This document shows positions 28,910-37,491 of a stretch of 64,000 nt of DNA, piece by piece. The DNA is taken from contig NZ_CP053985.1 in NCBI RefSeq assembly GCF_013267355.1, positions 6,572,001 to 6,636,000 of the forward strand, read 5' to 3'. The notes under the pieces were generated by a model. It saw only the letters and a list, made by a program, of their open reading frames with translations, was not told where the DNA came from and did not search any database. Numbering within the stretch: the stretch's first letter is position 1; each line of letters begins with the position of its first letter. The translations under genes and the position numbers were made by a program. The DNA comes from Achromobacter pestifer. GTDB lineage: Bacteria; Pseudomonadota; Gammaproteobacteria; Burkholderiales; Burkholderiaceae_B.

Positions 28910-29620
28910 TCAGGGCTGCGGCCCGCCTGGCAGCACCAGCTTCTCCAGATAATCCAGGTCCTCGCGCACCAGCCGCAAGGACTCGCTCACGTCCGGCGAA
29001 CGCGGCCGCCGCGAGGCGTCGCGCAACAACGACTGCACCGCCATGTCTGCCATGATGGCCGCGACCTCCGCGCGGCTCAGGCGGCCGTCCGGCTTGTACC
29101 ACCACGCCGACCAGTTGCACATGCCGATGAGGCTGAAGGCCGCGACGTGCGGGTCGACCATGCGGAACTGGCCGTCGCGGATGCCGTTTTCGATGACCCG
29201 GCTGAAGTTCTCCAGCACGTTGCGCCGCGACGCCTGCACGGCGGCGCGCTGCTTGGGCGTCATGTCGGCCTCGGTCCGGTCGGCCACCCGGAATTCGGCG
29301 GTGCGGGACAGGATCAGGTCGGCATGCTGCGTGACCAGGGCGCGCAGCGCCTCGACCGGATCCAGGTCTTCGCGGGTAGCGGTTTCGCCGGCCATTTTCT
29401 TGGCCGCGCTCAGCACGTCCTCGGTCAGCGAACGCAGGATCGCATCCTTGCTCTTGAAGTAGTAGTAGACGGCGGTGCGGCTCAGGCCCAGGGATTCGGC
29501 GATGTCCTGGATGCTGGTGCCGCCGGTGCCGCGCTTGATGAATAGCGTGGCCGCGGCGTCGAGTATGGCGGTGCGCAGCGCTTCGCCCTTCAGCGCTCCC
29601 TTGGTGCTTGCGTCGTTCAC
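28910..29620 (-). CDS. TetR family transcriptional regulator
   Basis: A 236-residue repressor. The N-terminal helix-turn-helix (about residues 14-62) reads LRTAILDAAATLFIKRGTGG, then IAESLGLSRTAVYYYFKSKD. The C-terminal ligand domain includes WSAWWYKPDGRLS, as in TetR_C_33-like regulators of acyl-CoA or aromatic pathways. The gene is divergent from a hydrolase-led catabolic operon. Two TTGAC-N6-GTCAA palindromes in the gap are the likely operators. Its 3' end abuts the 285-bp repeat array. Confidence 0.9.
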   Translation of the reverse strand: MNDASTKGALKGEALRTAILDAAATLFIKRGTGGTSIQDIAESLGLSRTAVYYYFKSKDAILRSLTEDVLSAAKKMAGETATREDLDPVEALRALVTQHADLILSRTAEFRVADRTEADMTPKQRAAVQASRRNVLENFSRVIENGIRDGQFRMVDPHVAAFSLIGMCNWSAWWYKPDGRLSRAEVAAIMADMAVQSLLRDASRRPRSPDVSESLRLVREDLDYLEKLVLPGGPQP

Positions 29621-29737
29621 GTTGCGATGTTCCTCGAATAGACCGTGCGGGACGGCCCTGTCCCGAAATTATGGCATGCGCGATCGCGCTGCCTGGCCGC
29701 GCCCACCGGCGCTTTCGTATCCTTGAGTCCCTAATTT

Positions 29738-29783
29738 TTGACGCTACTGTCAATTTTTTAAATTTAATTGACACTAAAGTCAA
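29738..29783. promoter_or_regulatory. Tandem TetR-type operators between tetR and the aromatic cluster
   Basis: Two 16-bp palindromes, TTGACGCTACTGTCAA (29738-29753) and TTGACACTAAAGTCAA (29768-29783), start 30 bp apart in an AT-rich stretch. A half-site ACGTCAA lies near 29798. They sit 57-102 bp upstream of the hydrolase start and 118-163 bp from the tetR start, well placed to repress both. Assignment to this TetR is inferred. Confidence 0.6.
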
Positions 29784-29839
29784 ATATTCGTCTAATACGT
29801 CAAACCGAGGTCCAAGGACCATCGCCACAGGAGACGAAT

Positions 29840-31099
29840 GTGACTACCGCCGCCCCCTCCAGCCAGATCACCGCAGGCTTTCTCAACACCGATTGGAATC
29901 CGCGCGACCTGCCCGCCGGCGCCTCGACCCGCAACGTCGTGCTGCGCACCGCGGACGGCGCCGCCACCTCCGGATCGCTGTACCAGCCGGTGGGCGCGCA
30001 CCCCGACACCGTGGTCTGCGTCATGCATCCGCGCGAGTTCATGGCCTGCCACTATCTGATCCCCGACATCGTCGGCGCCGGTCTTGCGGCGTGGTCGCAA
30101 GGCGCCCGCTCGGTCGGCAACGACCTCAGGCTGGAACACGAACAGGCGCTGCAGGACGTGGCGGCTGGCTTGCGTTTCCTGCGCGAGCAGGGTTTCAAGA
30201 AGATTGTGCTGCTGGGCAATTCCGGCGGCGCCGGCCTGTACGCGTTCTATGCGCAGCAGGCCGGCCTGCCCGCCGGCGAGCGCGTCGCCCGCACGCCGGG
30301 CGGCAAGCCCAGCGGGCTGGATGAACTGGACATGCCCGAGGTGCACGGCCTGGTGCTGGTGGGCCCGCATCCGGGCCAGGGTTCGCTGCTGCTGAACTGC
30401 ATCGACCCGTCCGTCGCCGACGAGAACGATGCGCTGTCGGTGGCGCCGGACCTGGATCCGCTGGCGCCCGAAAACGGCTACCGGCCCAAGGGCCAGGCGC
30501 GCTATGCGCCGGAGTTCGTCGCCCGCTACCGCCAGGCGCAGCGCGACCGCGTGGCCCGCCTGGACGCGCAGGCGCGGCAGATAATCGCCGACCGCCTAGC
30601 CGCCCGCGCCGACGTCAAGAGCGGCGCCGACGCCAGTCCCGAACGCCGCCGCCAGGCCGCGCACACGCCGGTGCTGGTGGTCTGGCGCACCGACGCCGAC
30701 CTGCGCTGCCTGGACCTCAGCCTGGATCCTTCCGACCGCCACCCGGGCTCGCTGTGGGGCAAGGATCCTTACGCCTCGAACTACGGCGCCGTCGGCTTCG
30801 CCCGCTTCTGCACGCCCGAGAGCTGGCTGTCGACCTGGTCCGGCCTGTCGTCCAACGCCAGCATGGCGCGCACCGCCGGCAGCATCAATCAGCCCACCCT
30901 GGTCATCGAATACACCGGCGACCAGGCCTGTTTCCCGTCCGACGTGCGCGCCATCCACGACGCCATCCCCGCGCCGGACAAGACCCACCTGCGCATCCGG
31001 GGCGACCACCATGGCCGCGCCCTGGCCGACGGCGAAGAACCCGGACGCTACGCGGCCGGGCGCGAACTCGCCGCCTGGCTGCGCCAACGCTTCCTGTAA
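29840..31099 (+). CDS. Alpha/beta hydrolase
   Basis: A 419-residue alpha/beta hydrolase without a signal peptide. The nucleophile elbow is GNSGG (Ser at about residue 128). A C-terminal RGDHHGRAL motif supplies the likely catalytic His, and TLVIEYTGDQACFPSDVRA precedes it with the usual acidic residue position. The GTG at 29840 has AGGAG 6 bases upstream and is preferred over a longer frame that would begin inside the second operator palindrome. It is the first gene of the TetR-controlled operon. It could release an aromatic acid from an ester or cleave a ring-fission product; neither is shown. Confidence 0.8.
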   Translation: MTTAAPSSQITAGFLNTDWNPRDLPAGASTRNVVLRTADGAATSGSLYQPVGAHPDTVVCVMHPREFMACHYLIPDIVGAGLAAWSQGARSVGNDLRLEHEQALQDVAAGLRFLREQGFKKIVLLGNSGGAGLYAFYAQQAGLPAGERVARTPGGKPSGLDELDMPEVHGLVLVGPHPGQGSLLLNCIDPSVADENDALSVAPDLDPLAPENGYRPKGQARYAPEFVARYRQAQRDRVARLDAQARQIIADRLAARADVKSGADASPERRRQAAHTPVLVVWRTDADLRCLDLSLDPSDRHPGSLWGKDPYASNYGAVGFARFCTPESWLSTWSGLSSNASMARTAGSINQPTLVIEYTGDQACFPSDVRAIHDAIPAPDKTHLRIRGDHHGRALADGEEPGRYAAGRELAAWLRQRFL

Positions 31100-31122
31100 T
31101 CCGAATGCCGACGGAGCAAGTC

Positions 31123-32022
31123 ATGACTGCAACTCCCAAGACCCCCGCCCCCCTGCGCCTGCACGGCGTGGACCATACGGCGCGGCCCACCTGGCGCCTG
31201 CGCGAAACCGTCTCCTTCTATCGCGACATACTCGGCCTGCCGCTGGTGCACGTGATCTCGGCGCGCGGCTGGGGCCCCGCCACGCACCCGGACTTCCTGC
31301 ACTTCTTCTTCGACAGCGGCCAGGGCAGCACCATCGCTTTCTTCTACTACCTGGGCTCGGACGAACCCGAGGCGCTGCGCGGACGCAGCCGCATGCGGCC
31401 GCTGCCCGAGGACCATGTGTTCGACGCCACGCATACCGCCTGGCTGGTGGAAAGCGAAGACGAACTCAAAGCCTGGAAACAGAAGCTGCAGGATGCCGGG
31501 CTGGAAGTCTCCGTCGAAACCCGCCATGAAGTGATCGAGTCCATCTACGTGCGCGATCCCAATGGCTATTTCATCGAATTCACGCGCAAGCTGCGGCCCC
31601 TGGGCGAAGTCGACGCGATCGACGCCGCCTTGACGCTGCAGGCGGCCATGCAGGCTGAAGCCGATGCGGAATCGGCCGGCGGGCGCATGCAGCACATCGA
31701 CGACGTCTGGGCGCGCAAGGCTGCGTTGCTGGAAGAGCGGCTGGCGTTGGCGGATGGCGGCGCCGAGCCGCCCGTACGGATCTTCGTGCCGCGCGTCGAG
31801 GAGTTCTCCTCCCTGGTGCAGGACGCCTCGGGGCGCGAAAATTGCACCGTGGTGCCGGGCGAGCATTTCGACTGCATCGTCTCCGACGGCCCGGTCGAAT
31901 TCCAGCGCAAGGCCCTGGGACTCAAGCCCGCCGTCTGGTATGGCTTGTTCACCGGCGGCGTCAGCGGCACGATCGACGTACTGGATCGGGACCGCGTCCG
32001 GATCTCGGCCGCGCGCCCCTGA
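31123..32022 (+). CDS. VOC-superfamily (extradiol-dioxygenase-like) protein with a C-terminal extension
   Basis: A 299-residue protein. Residues about 12-160 form a vicinal-oxygen-chelate domain with a complete two-His/one-Glu ligand set at the expected places: His18 (LHGVDHTARPT), His104 (DATHTAWLVES) and Glu152 (GYFIEFTRKL). It could therefore bind Fe(II) or Mn(II) and open a dihydroxylated ring. Residues about 175-299 are an extension I do not recognise (HIDDVWARKAALLEERLALA and later VWYGLFTGGVSGTIDVLDRD). The ATG at 31123 has GGAG; an alternative ATG lies at 31105. It sits between a hydrolase and an aryl-acid ligase. Confidence 0.8.
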   Translation: MTATPKTPAPLRLHGVDHTARPTWRLRETVSFYRDILGLPLVHVISARGWGPATHPDFLHFFFDSGQGSTIAFFYYLGSDEPEALRGRSRMRPLPEDHVFDATHTAWLVESEDELKAWKQKLQDAGLEVSVETRHEVIESIYVRDPNGYFIEFTRKLRPLGEVDAIDAALTLQAAMQAEADAESAGGRMQHIDDVWARKAALLEERLALADGGAEPPVRIFVPRVEEFSSLVQDASGRENCTVVPGEHFDCIVSDGPVEFQRKALGLKPAVWYGLFTGGVSGTIDVLDRDRVRISAARP

Positions 32023-32046
32023 GACACGGGCCAGGAGGAGACCATC

Positions 32047-33735
32047 ATGCGAGATATACGCCACCCCATAGAGGGCGTGATCTACCACCACCCCGAGCGG
32101 GCCCGCCAGTACTTCGCCAGCGGCGCCTGGGAACAGTCGACCGTGGGCGCGGCGCTGCACGCCACCGCCCAGCGCTGCCCCGAGCGCGCCGCGCTGATCA
32201 TCGACGAAGGCAGCCTGAGCTTCCGCGAACTGGACGAGCAGACCGACCGGCTGGCCGCCGCCTTGCTGAAGCTGGGCCTGGCGCCCGCGGACCGCGCCAT
32301 CTTCCAGATGGGGACCACGCTGGAAACAGCGCTGGCCCTGCTGGCCTGCTACAAGGCGGGGATCGTTCCCGTCTGTTCGCTGCCGCAGCACCGCGAACTG
32401 GAGATCGGCCAGCTTTCGCGCCAGACCCGCGCCCGCGGCTACTTCGTGCAGGCCGACTTCGGCAAGTTCGACCTGCCGGCCTTCGCCGCCGGCATGCTGG
32501 CCGCCAGCGACACGCTGGAATACCTGGTCGTGGCGCGCGGCGACTCGCGCCATGGCGTGTCCCTGCACGCGCTGCTGGACGCGATGCCGCTGGCCGAGGC
32601 CCGCCTCATCCTGGCGGACCAGGGACCCGGCTGCGAAGACGTGCTGAGCTTCCAGCTGTCGGGCGGCACCACCGGCATGCCCAAGATCATCCCGCGCTTC
32701 CACGCCGAGTACCTGGGCCATTCGCTGGCCTGCGCCCGGCGCTACCAAATGCAGGACGACGACCGCATCATCTGGGCCTTGCCCCTGCTGCACAACGCGG
32801 CCCAGGTCTATGTGCTGATTCCCGTCATCGCCATGGGCCTGTCCGCGGTGCTGATGCCGCGGGTCGACGTGCCGCGCATGCTGGAATTGATCGAGCGCCA
32901 CCGCGTCACCCGCGCCATGTCCATCGGGCCGATAGCGCCGCAGATCATGGCCTTCCCCGACCTGGCGCGCTACGACCTGTCTTCCTTGCGCCTGTTCATC
33001 ACCATGAGCGCCGCCGACCGCCTCGAAGCGCATCTGAACGTGCCCTGCTCCAACCTGTTCGGCATTACGGAGGGCCTGCTGCTCGGCTCGCCCGCCGCCG
33101 CGTCCGAGTACGAGCGGCACCATACGCAGGGCCGCTCGGGCTGCCCCGAGGACGACATCCGCCTGCTCGCGCCCGGCACCGAAGAGCCGGTGGCCGAAGG
33201 CCAGATGGGAGAGCTCTGCTTCCGCGGCCCCGCCACGCTGCCTGGGTTCTTCGACGCCCCCGCGGCCAACGCCGCTGCGTTCACCTCGGACGGCTATTAC
33301 CGCACCGGCGACATGATGACGGCGCGCGTGATCGACGGCGCAACCTGCTACGCCTTCGAGGGCCGCCTGCGCGACAACATCAACCGCGGCGGCGAGAAGA
33401 TCGGCTGCGAGGAAGTCGAAGCGCTGGTGGGCGCGCATCCCGCGATTTCGGAAGCGCGCCTGGTGGCCATGCCAGACCCTTTCTATGGCGAGAAAGGCTG
33501 CATCTTCGTCATCGTCCGGCCCGGCCACGCGGCGCCCAGCCTGACGCAGCTGGCGGACTTCCTCACCGGCCAGGGGCTCGCCAAATACAAGTGCCCGGAA
33601 CGCATCGAGCAGATCGAAGCCTTCCCCGTCACCAAGGTCGGCAAGCTCGACAAGGCCGCCTTGCGCCATAGCGTCGCGGAAATGCTCAATCAGGAAGCCG
33701 CAAAGGCCAGGGAGAACGGCAATGACCAGCACTGA
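32047..33735 (+). CDS. Aryl-acid AMP/CoA ligase (DhbE/salicylyl-AMP ligase-like)
   Basis: A 562-residue adenylate-forming enzyme. The ATP-binding loop FQLSGGTTGMPKIIPRFHAE (about residues 202-221), the core FGITEGLLLGSP, the hinge region GRLRDNINRGGEKIGCEEVE and the C-terminal PVTKVGKLDKAALR lysine are all present. The P-loop wording and overall length are closest to 2,3-dihydroxybenzoate/salicylate-AMP ligases. Here, with a downstream thioesterase and a CoA-ester-type monooxygenase, it probably makes an aryl-CoA (inference). Start ATG at 32047 with AGGAGG upstream. It overlaps the thioesterase gene by 14 bp. Confidence 0.88.
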   Translation: MRDIRHPIEGVIYHHPERARQYFASGAWEQSTVGAALHATAQRCPERAALIIDEGSLSFRELDEQTDRLAAALLKLGLAPADRAIFQMGTTLETALALLACYKAGIVPVCSLPQHRELEIGQLSRQTRARGYFVQADFGKFDLPAFAAGMLAASDTLEYLVVARGDSRHGVSLHALLDAMPLAEARLILADQGPGCEDVLSFQLSGGTTGMPKIIPRFHAEYLGHSLACARRYQMQDDDRIIWALPLLHNAAQVYVLIPVIAMGLSAVLMPRVDVPRMLELIERHRVTRAMSIGPIAPQIMAFPDLARYDLSSLRLFITMSAADRLEAHLNVPCSNLFGITEGLLLGSPAAASEYERHHTQGRSGCPEDDIRLLAPGTEEPVAEGQMGELCFRGPATLPGFFDAPAANAAAFTSDGYYRTGDMMTARVIDGATCYAFEGRLRDNINRGGEKIGCEEVEALVGAHPAISEARLVAMPDPFYGEKGCIFVIVRPGHAAPSLTQLADFLTGQGLAKYKCPERIEQIEAFPVTKVGKLDKAALRHSVAEMLNQEAAKARENGNDQH

Positions 33736-34198
33736 GTACGTCTTGAGCGAAACGCCGTTCATCGTGCGCCGCCGCGTCAAATGGGGCGACTGCGATCCCG
33801 CTGGCGTGGTCTACACCGTCACCTTCGGCGAATACGTGCTGTCGGCCGCCGAACTGTTCTACGGCCACCTGTTCAAGGGCACGCCGCAGCGCATCAAGGA
33901 CGAGCACGGATTCGGCACGCCGACGCGCGCGCTGTCCTTCGACTTCCAGGCCTCGCTATGGCCGGACGAGGAATTCGACATGTGCGTCAGGGTCGAGGAA
34001 ATCCGCACCCGCACCTACACCCTGCACGTGGCCGGCAGCGTGCGGGGCCAGCCGGCGTTCGACGCCAGGCTGACCCCGATCTGCGTGGCGCGCGGCGAAC
34101 GGCGCGCCATCGAAGTGCCCGCCGCGCTGCGCGGCGCGCTGCAGTCATATCAGGAAGCCTGCGCGCAGGCCGAAGCAAACAGGAGTGAAACCAAATGA
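33722..34198 (+). CDS. 4-hydroxybenzoyl-CoA thioesterase-type hotdog thioesterase
   Basis: A 158-residue hotdog-fold protein. The active-site motif WGDCDPAGVVYTVTFGEYV (residues 21-39) is that of the 4HBT family, with Asp23/Asp25 flanking the catalytic position. The mid-part (LSFDFQASLWPDEEFDMCVR) continues the fold. It would hydrolyse an aryl-CoA, releasing the free hydroxylated acid after the monooxygenase step. Translation is coupled on both sides: it starts inside the ligase gene and its stop overlaps the monooxygenase ATG by 4 bp. Confidence 0.88.
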   Translation: MTSTEYVLSETPFIVRRRVKWGDCDPAGVVYTVTFGEYVLSAAELFYGHLFKGTPQRIKDEHGFGTPTRALSFDFQASLWPDEEFDMCVRVEEIRTRTYTLHVAGSVRGQPAFDARLTPICVARGERRAIEVPAALRGALQSYQEACAQAEANRSETK

Positions 34199-35343
34199 AG
34201 ATCGCCGTCATCGGAGCGGGCCCCGCCGGCCTGTACTTTTCGCTGCTCGCCAAAAAGCATGCGCCGCAACACGACATCACCGTGTATGAACGCAACCCGC
34301 GCGGCGCCACCTATGGCTGGGGCGTGGTGTTCTCGGACATCGGCCTGTCCTTCCTGCGCGAAGCCGACCCGGAATTCTTCAAGGCCTTCGTCGCGCACCA
34401 TGAACGCTGCGACTACATGGAGATCATCCACCAGGGCGCCCGCGTCCAGGTCCAGGGCAACCATTTCTCGCGCACGGCCCGCATCGACATGCTGGAAGTG
34501 CTGGAGCAGGCCTGCCTGGACGCCGGCGTCAAGATCCTGCATGAGCAGCGGATCGACGACGTGGAGCGGCTGGCCGCGGAAGTGGACATGGTGGTGGCCG
34601 CCGACGGCAGCAACAGCGCCGTGCGCAAGCAATACGCCGAACACTTCCGGCCGAGCTTCGAACGCCGCCGCAACAAGTTCGCCTGGTACGGCACGCGCCA
34701 GCGCTTCCACCCGGTATCGCTGATCTTCCGCGAAACGGATCACGGCATCTTCATCGCGCACAGCTACCAGTACAGCAAGGATCTCAGCACCTTCCTGGTG
34801 GAAGTGGACCCGGACACCTGGCAGCGCGCCGGCCTGGACACGGCCAGCGAGGACGCAAGCCGCCGCTATTGCGCCGAGGTGTTCCGCGCCGACCTGGGCG
34901 CCAACGAACTGCTTGGCAACCGCTCCCTCTGGTTCGAGGCCAACATCGTGCGCAACGAGCGCTGGTCGCACCGCAACATCGTGCTGCTGGGCGATGCGCT
35001 GCGTACCGTGCATTTTTCGCTCGGTTCCGGCACCCGCATGGCGATGCAGGACGCGATCGCGCTGCACCAGGGTCTCACGCAGCATCCCGACGACACGCAG
35101 GCCGCGTTCGCGCACTTCGAGGCGCAGCGCCGTCCGGCCTCGGCCAACTTCCAGACCGCCGCCGCGCGCAGCCTGGACTGGTACGAGGACGTGGCGACGA
35201 AGATGCACCTGGACCCGGTGTCCTTCGCCTACGACTACATGCGACGCACGGGCCAGGTCAGCCACGACGACCTGCGCCAGCGCGACCCGGGATTCGCCGC
35301 CGCCTACGAGGCGTTGCACCCGGAAGCCGCAACCGTGTCCTGA
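34195..35343 (+). CDS. Aryl-CoA flavin monooxygenase (salicylyl-CoA/anthraniloyl-CoA hydroxylase-like)
   Basis: A 382-residue FAD monooxygenase. Seen: MKIAVIGAGPAGLYFSLLAK at the N-terminus, RNPRGATYGWGVVFSDIGLS, and ADGSNSAVRKQ. The GD motif VLLGDALRTVHFSLGSGTRM uses the HFSxGSGT wording typical of salicylyl-CoA 5-hydroxylase and the N-terminal half of anthraniloyl-CoA monooxygenase rather than that of free-acid hydroxylases. The reductase-like C-terminal domain found in the two-domain relatives is absent. It overlaps the thioesterase by 4 bp. Together with the ligase and thioesterase it defines a CoA-bound hydroxylation route; the exact substrate is inferred, not shown. Confidence 0.88.
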   Translation: MKIAVIGAGPAGLYFSLLAKKHAPQHDITVYERNPRGATYGWGVVFSDIGLSFLREADPEFFKAFVAHHERCDYMEIIHQGARVQVQGNHFSRTARIDMLEVLEQACLDAGVKILHEQRIDDVERLAAEVDMVVAADGSNSAVRKQYAEHFRPSFERRRNKFAWYGTRQRFHPVSLIFRETDHGIFIAHSYQYSKDLSTFLVEVDPDTWQRAGLDTASEDASRRYCAEVFRADLGANELLGNRSLWFEANIVRNERWSHRNIVLLGDALRTVHFSLGSGTRMAMQDAIALHQGLTQHPDDTQAAFAHFEAQRRPASANFQTAAARSLDWYEDVATKMHLDPVSFAYDYMRRTGQVSHDDLRQRDPGFAAAYEALHPEAATVS

Positions 35344-35456
35344 AGCACTCGCAGCTTGTTTTGAGTACCCGGCCGTGGCGCACCGATACGCGCTGGCGGC
35401 CTCAACGATAAGCGGCGCCGCAGGCGCCGCAACCATCCATGGGAAGTGGAGGAGAC

Positions 35457-36431
35457 ATGAAAAATACTCTCTGGTGCATGGCGCTGACGGGCGCCCTGGC
35501 CTGCGCCTCGGCGCAAGCCCAATCCGACAAGTACCCTGAACGGCCTGTACGCATCGTGCTGCCGTATTCGGTGGGCAGCGGCCCCGACGCCGTCGCCCGC
35601 ATGCTCGGAGAACAGCTCACCGCGGCCTGGAAGCAGCCTCTCATCGTCGAGAACAAGCCCGGCGCCAACGGCTGGCTGGCGATCGGCGAGGTCAAGCGCG
35701 CCGCGCCCGATGGCTACTCGCTGGCCGTGGTCGACAATACCCACATGACGCTGCAGCCGCAGCTCTACCGCAATCTGCCCTTCGATCCGGTCAAGGATTT
35801 CGTCCCGGTGGCGCCGATCTACACCACGCATTTCTTCATGGTGGTGTCGGCCTCGTCCCCCTGGAACAACGTCACCGACCTGATCGCGGCGGCCAAGGCC
35901 CAGCCCGACAAGCTGACCTACGGCACCTGGGGCATGGGCAGCGTGGCGCACGTGGGCACCTCCATGTTCCAGACCGCCACGCAGACCAGCATGACGCACG
36001 TGCCCTTCAAGGACCTGGCCCAGCTCTACACGGCGGTGGCCAACGGCGAGGTCGACTGGGCCTTCGGCACGGCCGCCACGGTGCAGAACCTGTACCAGGC
36101 CAAGCGGGTCAAGCTGCTGGCGCTGGCGGCGCCGTCCCGCCTGGGCTCCTACGCCGACGTCCCCACGGTCAGCGAGGCCGGCGGCCCCAAGGACTTCGAG
36201 TTGAAGACCTGGGTCGCGGCGTTCGCGCCCAAGGGCACGCCGGATGCCGTGGTCAAGCGCATCAACGCCGCCATCGCGCAAGCCGTGGTCACGCCCGCGA
36301 TACGCAAGCGCTTCGAAACCTATGGCTTCGACGCCTGGCCGCAGGACGCCGCCGCGCTGGCCCAGGCCCGCGACGCGGACTCGGCGCGCTTCGCGGCCGT
36401 GGTCAAAGAGGCCAATATCTCGCTGGATTGA
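35457..36431 (+). CDS. Bug-type (TctC-like) periplasmic solute receptor
   Basis: A 324-residue TTT-family receptor. The signal peptide MKNTLWCMALTGALACASAQ ends near AQA. The body has YPERPVRIVLPYSVGSGPDA, IVENKPGANGWLAIGEVKRA and DGYSLAVVDNTHMTLQPQLY. The ATG at 35457 has GGAGGAG just upstream. It ends the TetR-controlled aromatic operon (113 bp after the monooxygenase), so its ligand is probably the aromatic acid or ester handled by those enzymes. A GC hairpin follows. Confidence 0.9.
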   Translation: MKNTLWCMALTGALACASAQAQSDKYPERPVRIVLPYSVGSGPDAVARMLGEQLTAAWKQPLIVENKPGANGWLAIGEVKRAAPDGYSLAVVDNTHMTLQPQLYRNLPFDPVKDFVPVAPIYTTHFFMVVSASSPWNNVTDLIAAAKAQPDKLTYGTWGMGSVAHVGTSMFQTATQTSMTHVPFKDLAQLYTAVANGEVDWAFGTAATVQNLYQAKRVKLLALAAPSRLGSYADVPTVSEAGGPKDFELKTWVAAFAPKGTPDAVVKRINAAIAQAVVTPAIRKRFETYGFDAWPQDAAALAQARDADSARFAAVVKEANISLD

Positions 36432-36442
36432 AGCGCAATCCC

Positions 36443-36463
36443 GGGGCCGCCCGCGGCGGCCCC
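36443..36463. terminator. GC-rich hairpin between convergent genes
   Basis: GGGGCCGCC-CGC-GGCGGCCCC is a perfect 9-bp stem with a 3-base loop. It lies between the Bug receptor (plus, ending at 36431) and a LysR gene (minus, ending at 36467). It has no clear T-run, so intrinsic termination is only likely, possibly in both directions. Confidence 0.5.
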
Positions 36464-36466
36464 CTC

Positions 36467-37378
36467 CTACCCTTCCGGCGCCTTGGGCGTGGCCGTTAGC
36501 CGCTGCGCCATGAACGCCAGAAACTCGCGGGCCAGCGCCGGCAGGGTCCGGCCCTGCAAGGTCAGGACCTGGATGCTCCGCTGCCGCATTTCCGGATTGC
36601 TGAACGGCACCGCGGCCAGGCCCTCGCCGTCACGCTGTCCCAGCATCGTCAGGTAGCCCGACAGCGCCACGATGTCGCTGCCCGGCAGCATGGGCAGAAA
36701 GGCCGCGGAATGGTTGGACACATAGGCCGGCTCGATATGCAGCCCGGCATTGGCGCAAGCCGCGTCGAACAACTGCCGCACCGTGGTGCCCTGGTCGCCC
36801 AGCGACAGCGGCACGCGGGTCAGGTCGCGCATGCTCAGGCTGCGGCGGCTGGCCAGCGGATGGTTGCGGCACATGACCGCATAGACCGGCGCGCGCACCA
36901 GCAGCTCGGTCTTGAGGCGGTCGTCCTGCGCGGTGGTGTAGCGCAGCGCCAGCTGCGACAGGCCTTCCAGGATCTGGCGGCTGACCTCCTCGGGGCGCTC
37001 CACGTGCAGATGGAAACGGGCCTCGGGCCTGACACGCTTGAACTCGGCCATGCACATGGGCAGGAAACGGTGGGCGAAGCCTTCGGTGCAGGCCAGGCGT
37101 ATGGTCACATCGCCCAGATGGCTGCGCTGGCGGATCTCGGTGGTGACGCGCTCGGCTTCCAGCGCGGCGGCATTGGCGTAGGCGGCCAACTGGCGGCCAG
37201 CCTCGCTCAGTTCCATGCCGCGCGCCTGCCGCTCGAACAGCGCGATGCCCAGTCCGTCCTCCAGCTTGGCGATCTGCCGGCTGACGGCCGAGGCCGCCAC
37301 GTGCTGCGCCGCCGCGGCGCCGGCGATCGACCCGCAGCGCGCGACCTCCAGGAAATACCTCAAGCCCAGCGAAATCAT
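36467..37378 (-). CDS. LysR family transcriptional regulator
   Basis: A 303-residue LTTR. Its N-terminal helix-turn-helix (FLEVARCGSIAGAAAAQHVA, SAVSRQIAKLEDGLGIALFE) is followed by an effector-binding domain. It is divergent from an M20 peptidase/Bug receptor pair 113 bp away and probably regulates it. The intergenic stretch contains an AT palindrome AATTATCTAATT (37423-37434), a possible LTTR contact site. The effector is unknown. Confidence 0.9.
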   Translation of the reverse strand: MISLGLRYFLEVARCGSIAGAAAAQHVAASAVSRQIAKLEDGLGIALFERQARGMELSEAGRQLAAYANAAALEAERVTTEIRQRSHLGDVTIRLACTEGFAHRFLPMCMAEFKRVRPEARFHLHVERPEEVSRQILEGLSQLALRYTTAQDDRLKTELLVRAPVYAVMCRNHPLASRRSLSMRDLTRVPLSLGDQGTTVRQLFDAACANAGLHIEPAYVSNHSAAFLPMLPGSDIVALSGYLTMLGQRDGEGLAAVPFSNPEMRQRSIQVLTLQGRTLPALAREFLAFMAQRLTATPKAPEG

Positions 37379-37491
37379 GACGGTCCCTTTTACCCATGCC
37401 TTTATAGCAATGAAGGAATGCTAATTATCTAATTGTGGCACGTGGTGAAGCGTAATAACTTTGTGCCTCTCTCAGCATCCCAGGCACCGAA

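Noticed and set aside
37423..37434. AATTATCTAATT as a defined LysR operator
   Set aside because: A short AT palindrome in an intergenic gap is too weak alone to call an operator; it is only mentioned with the LysR gene.
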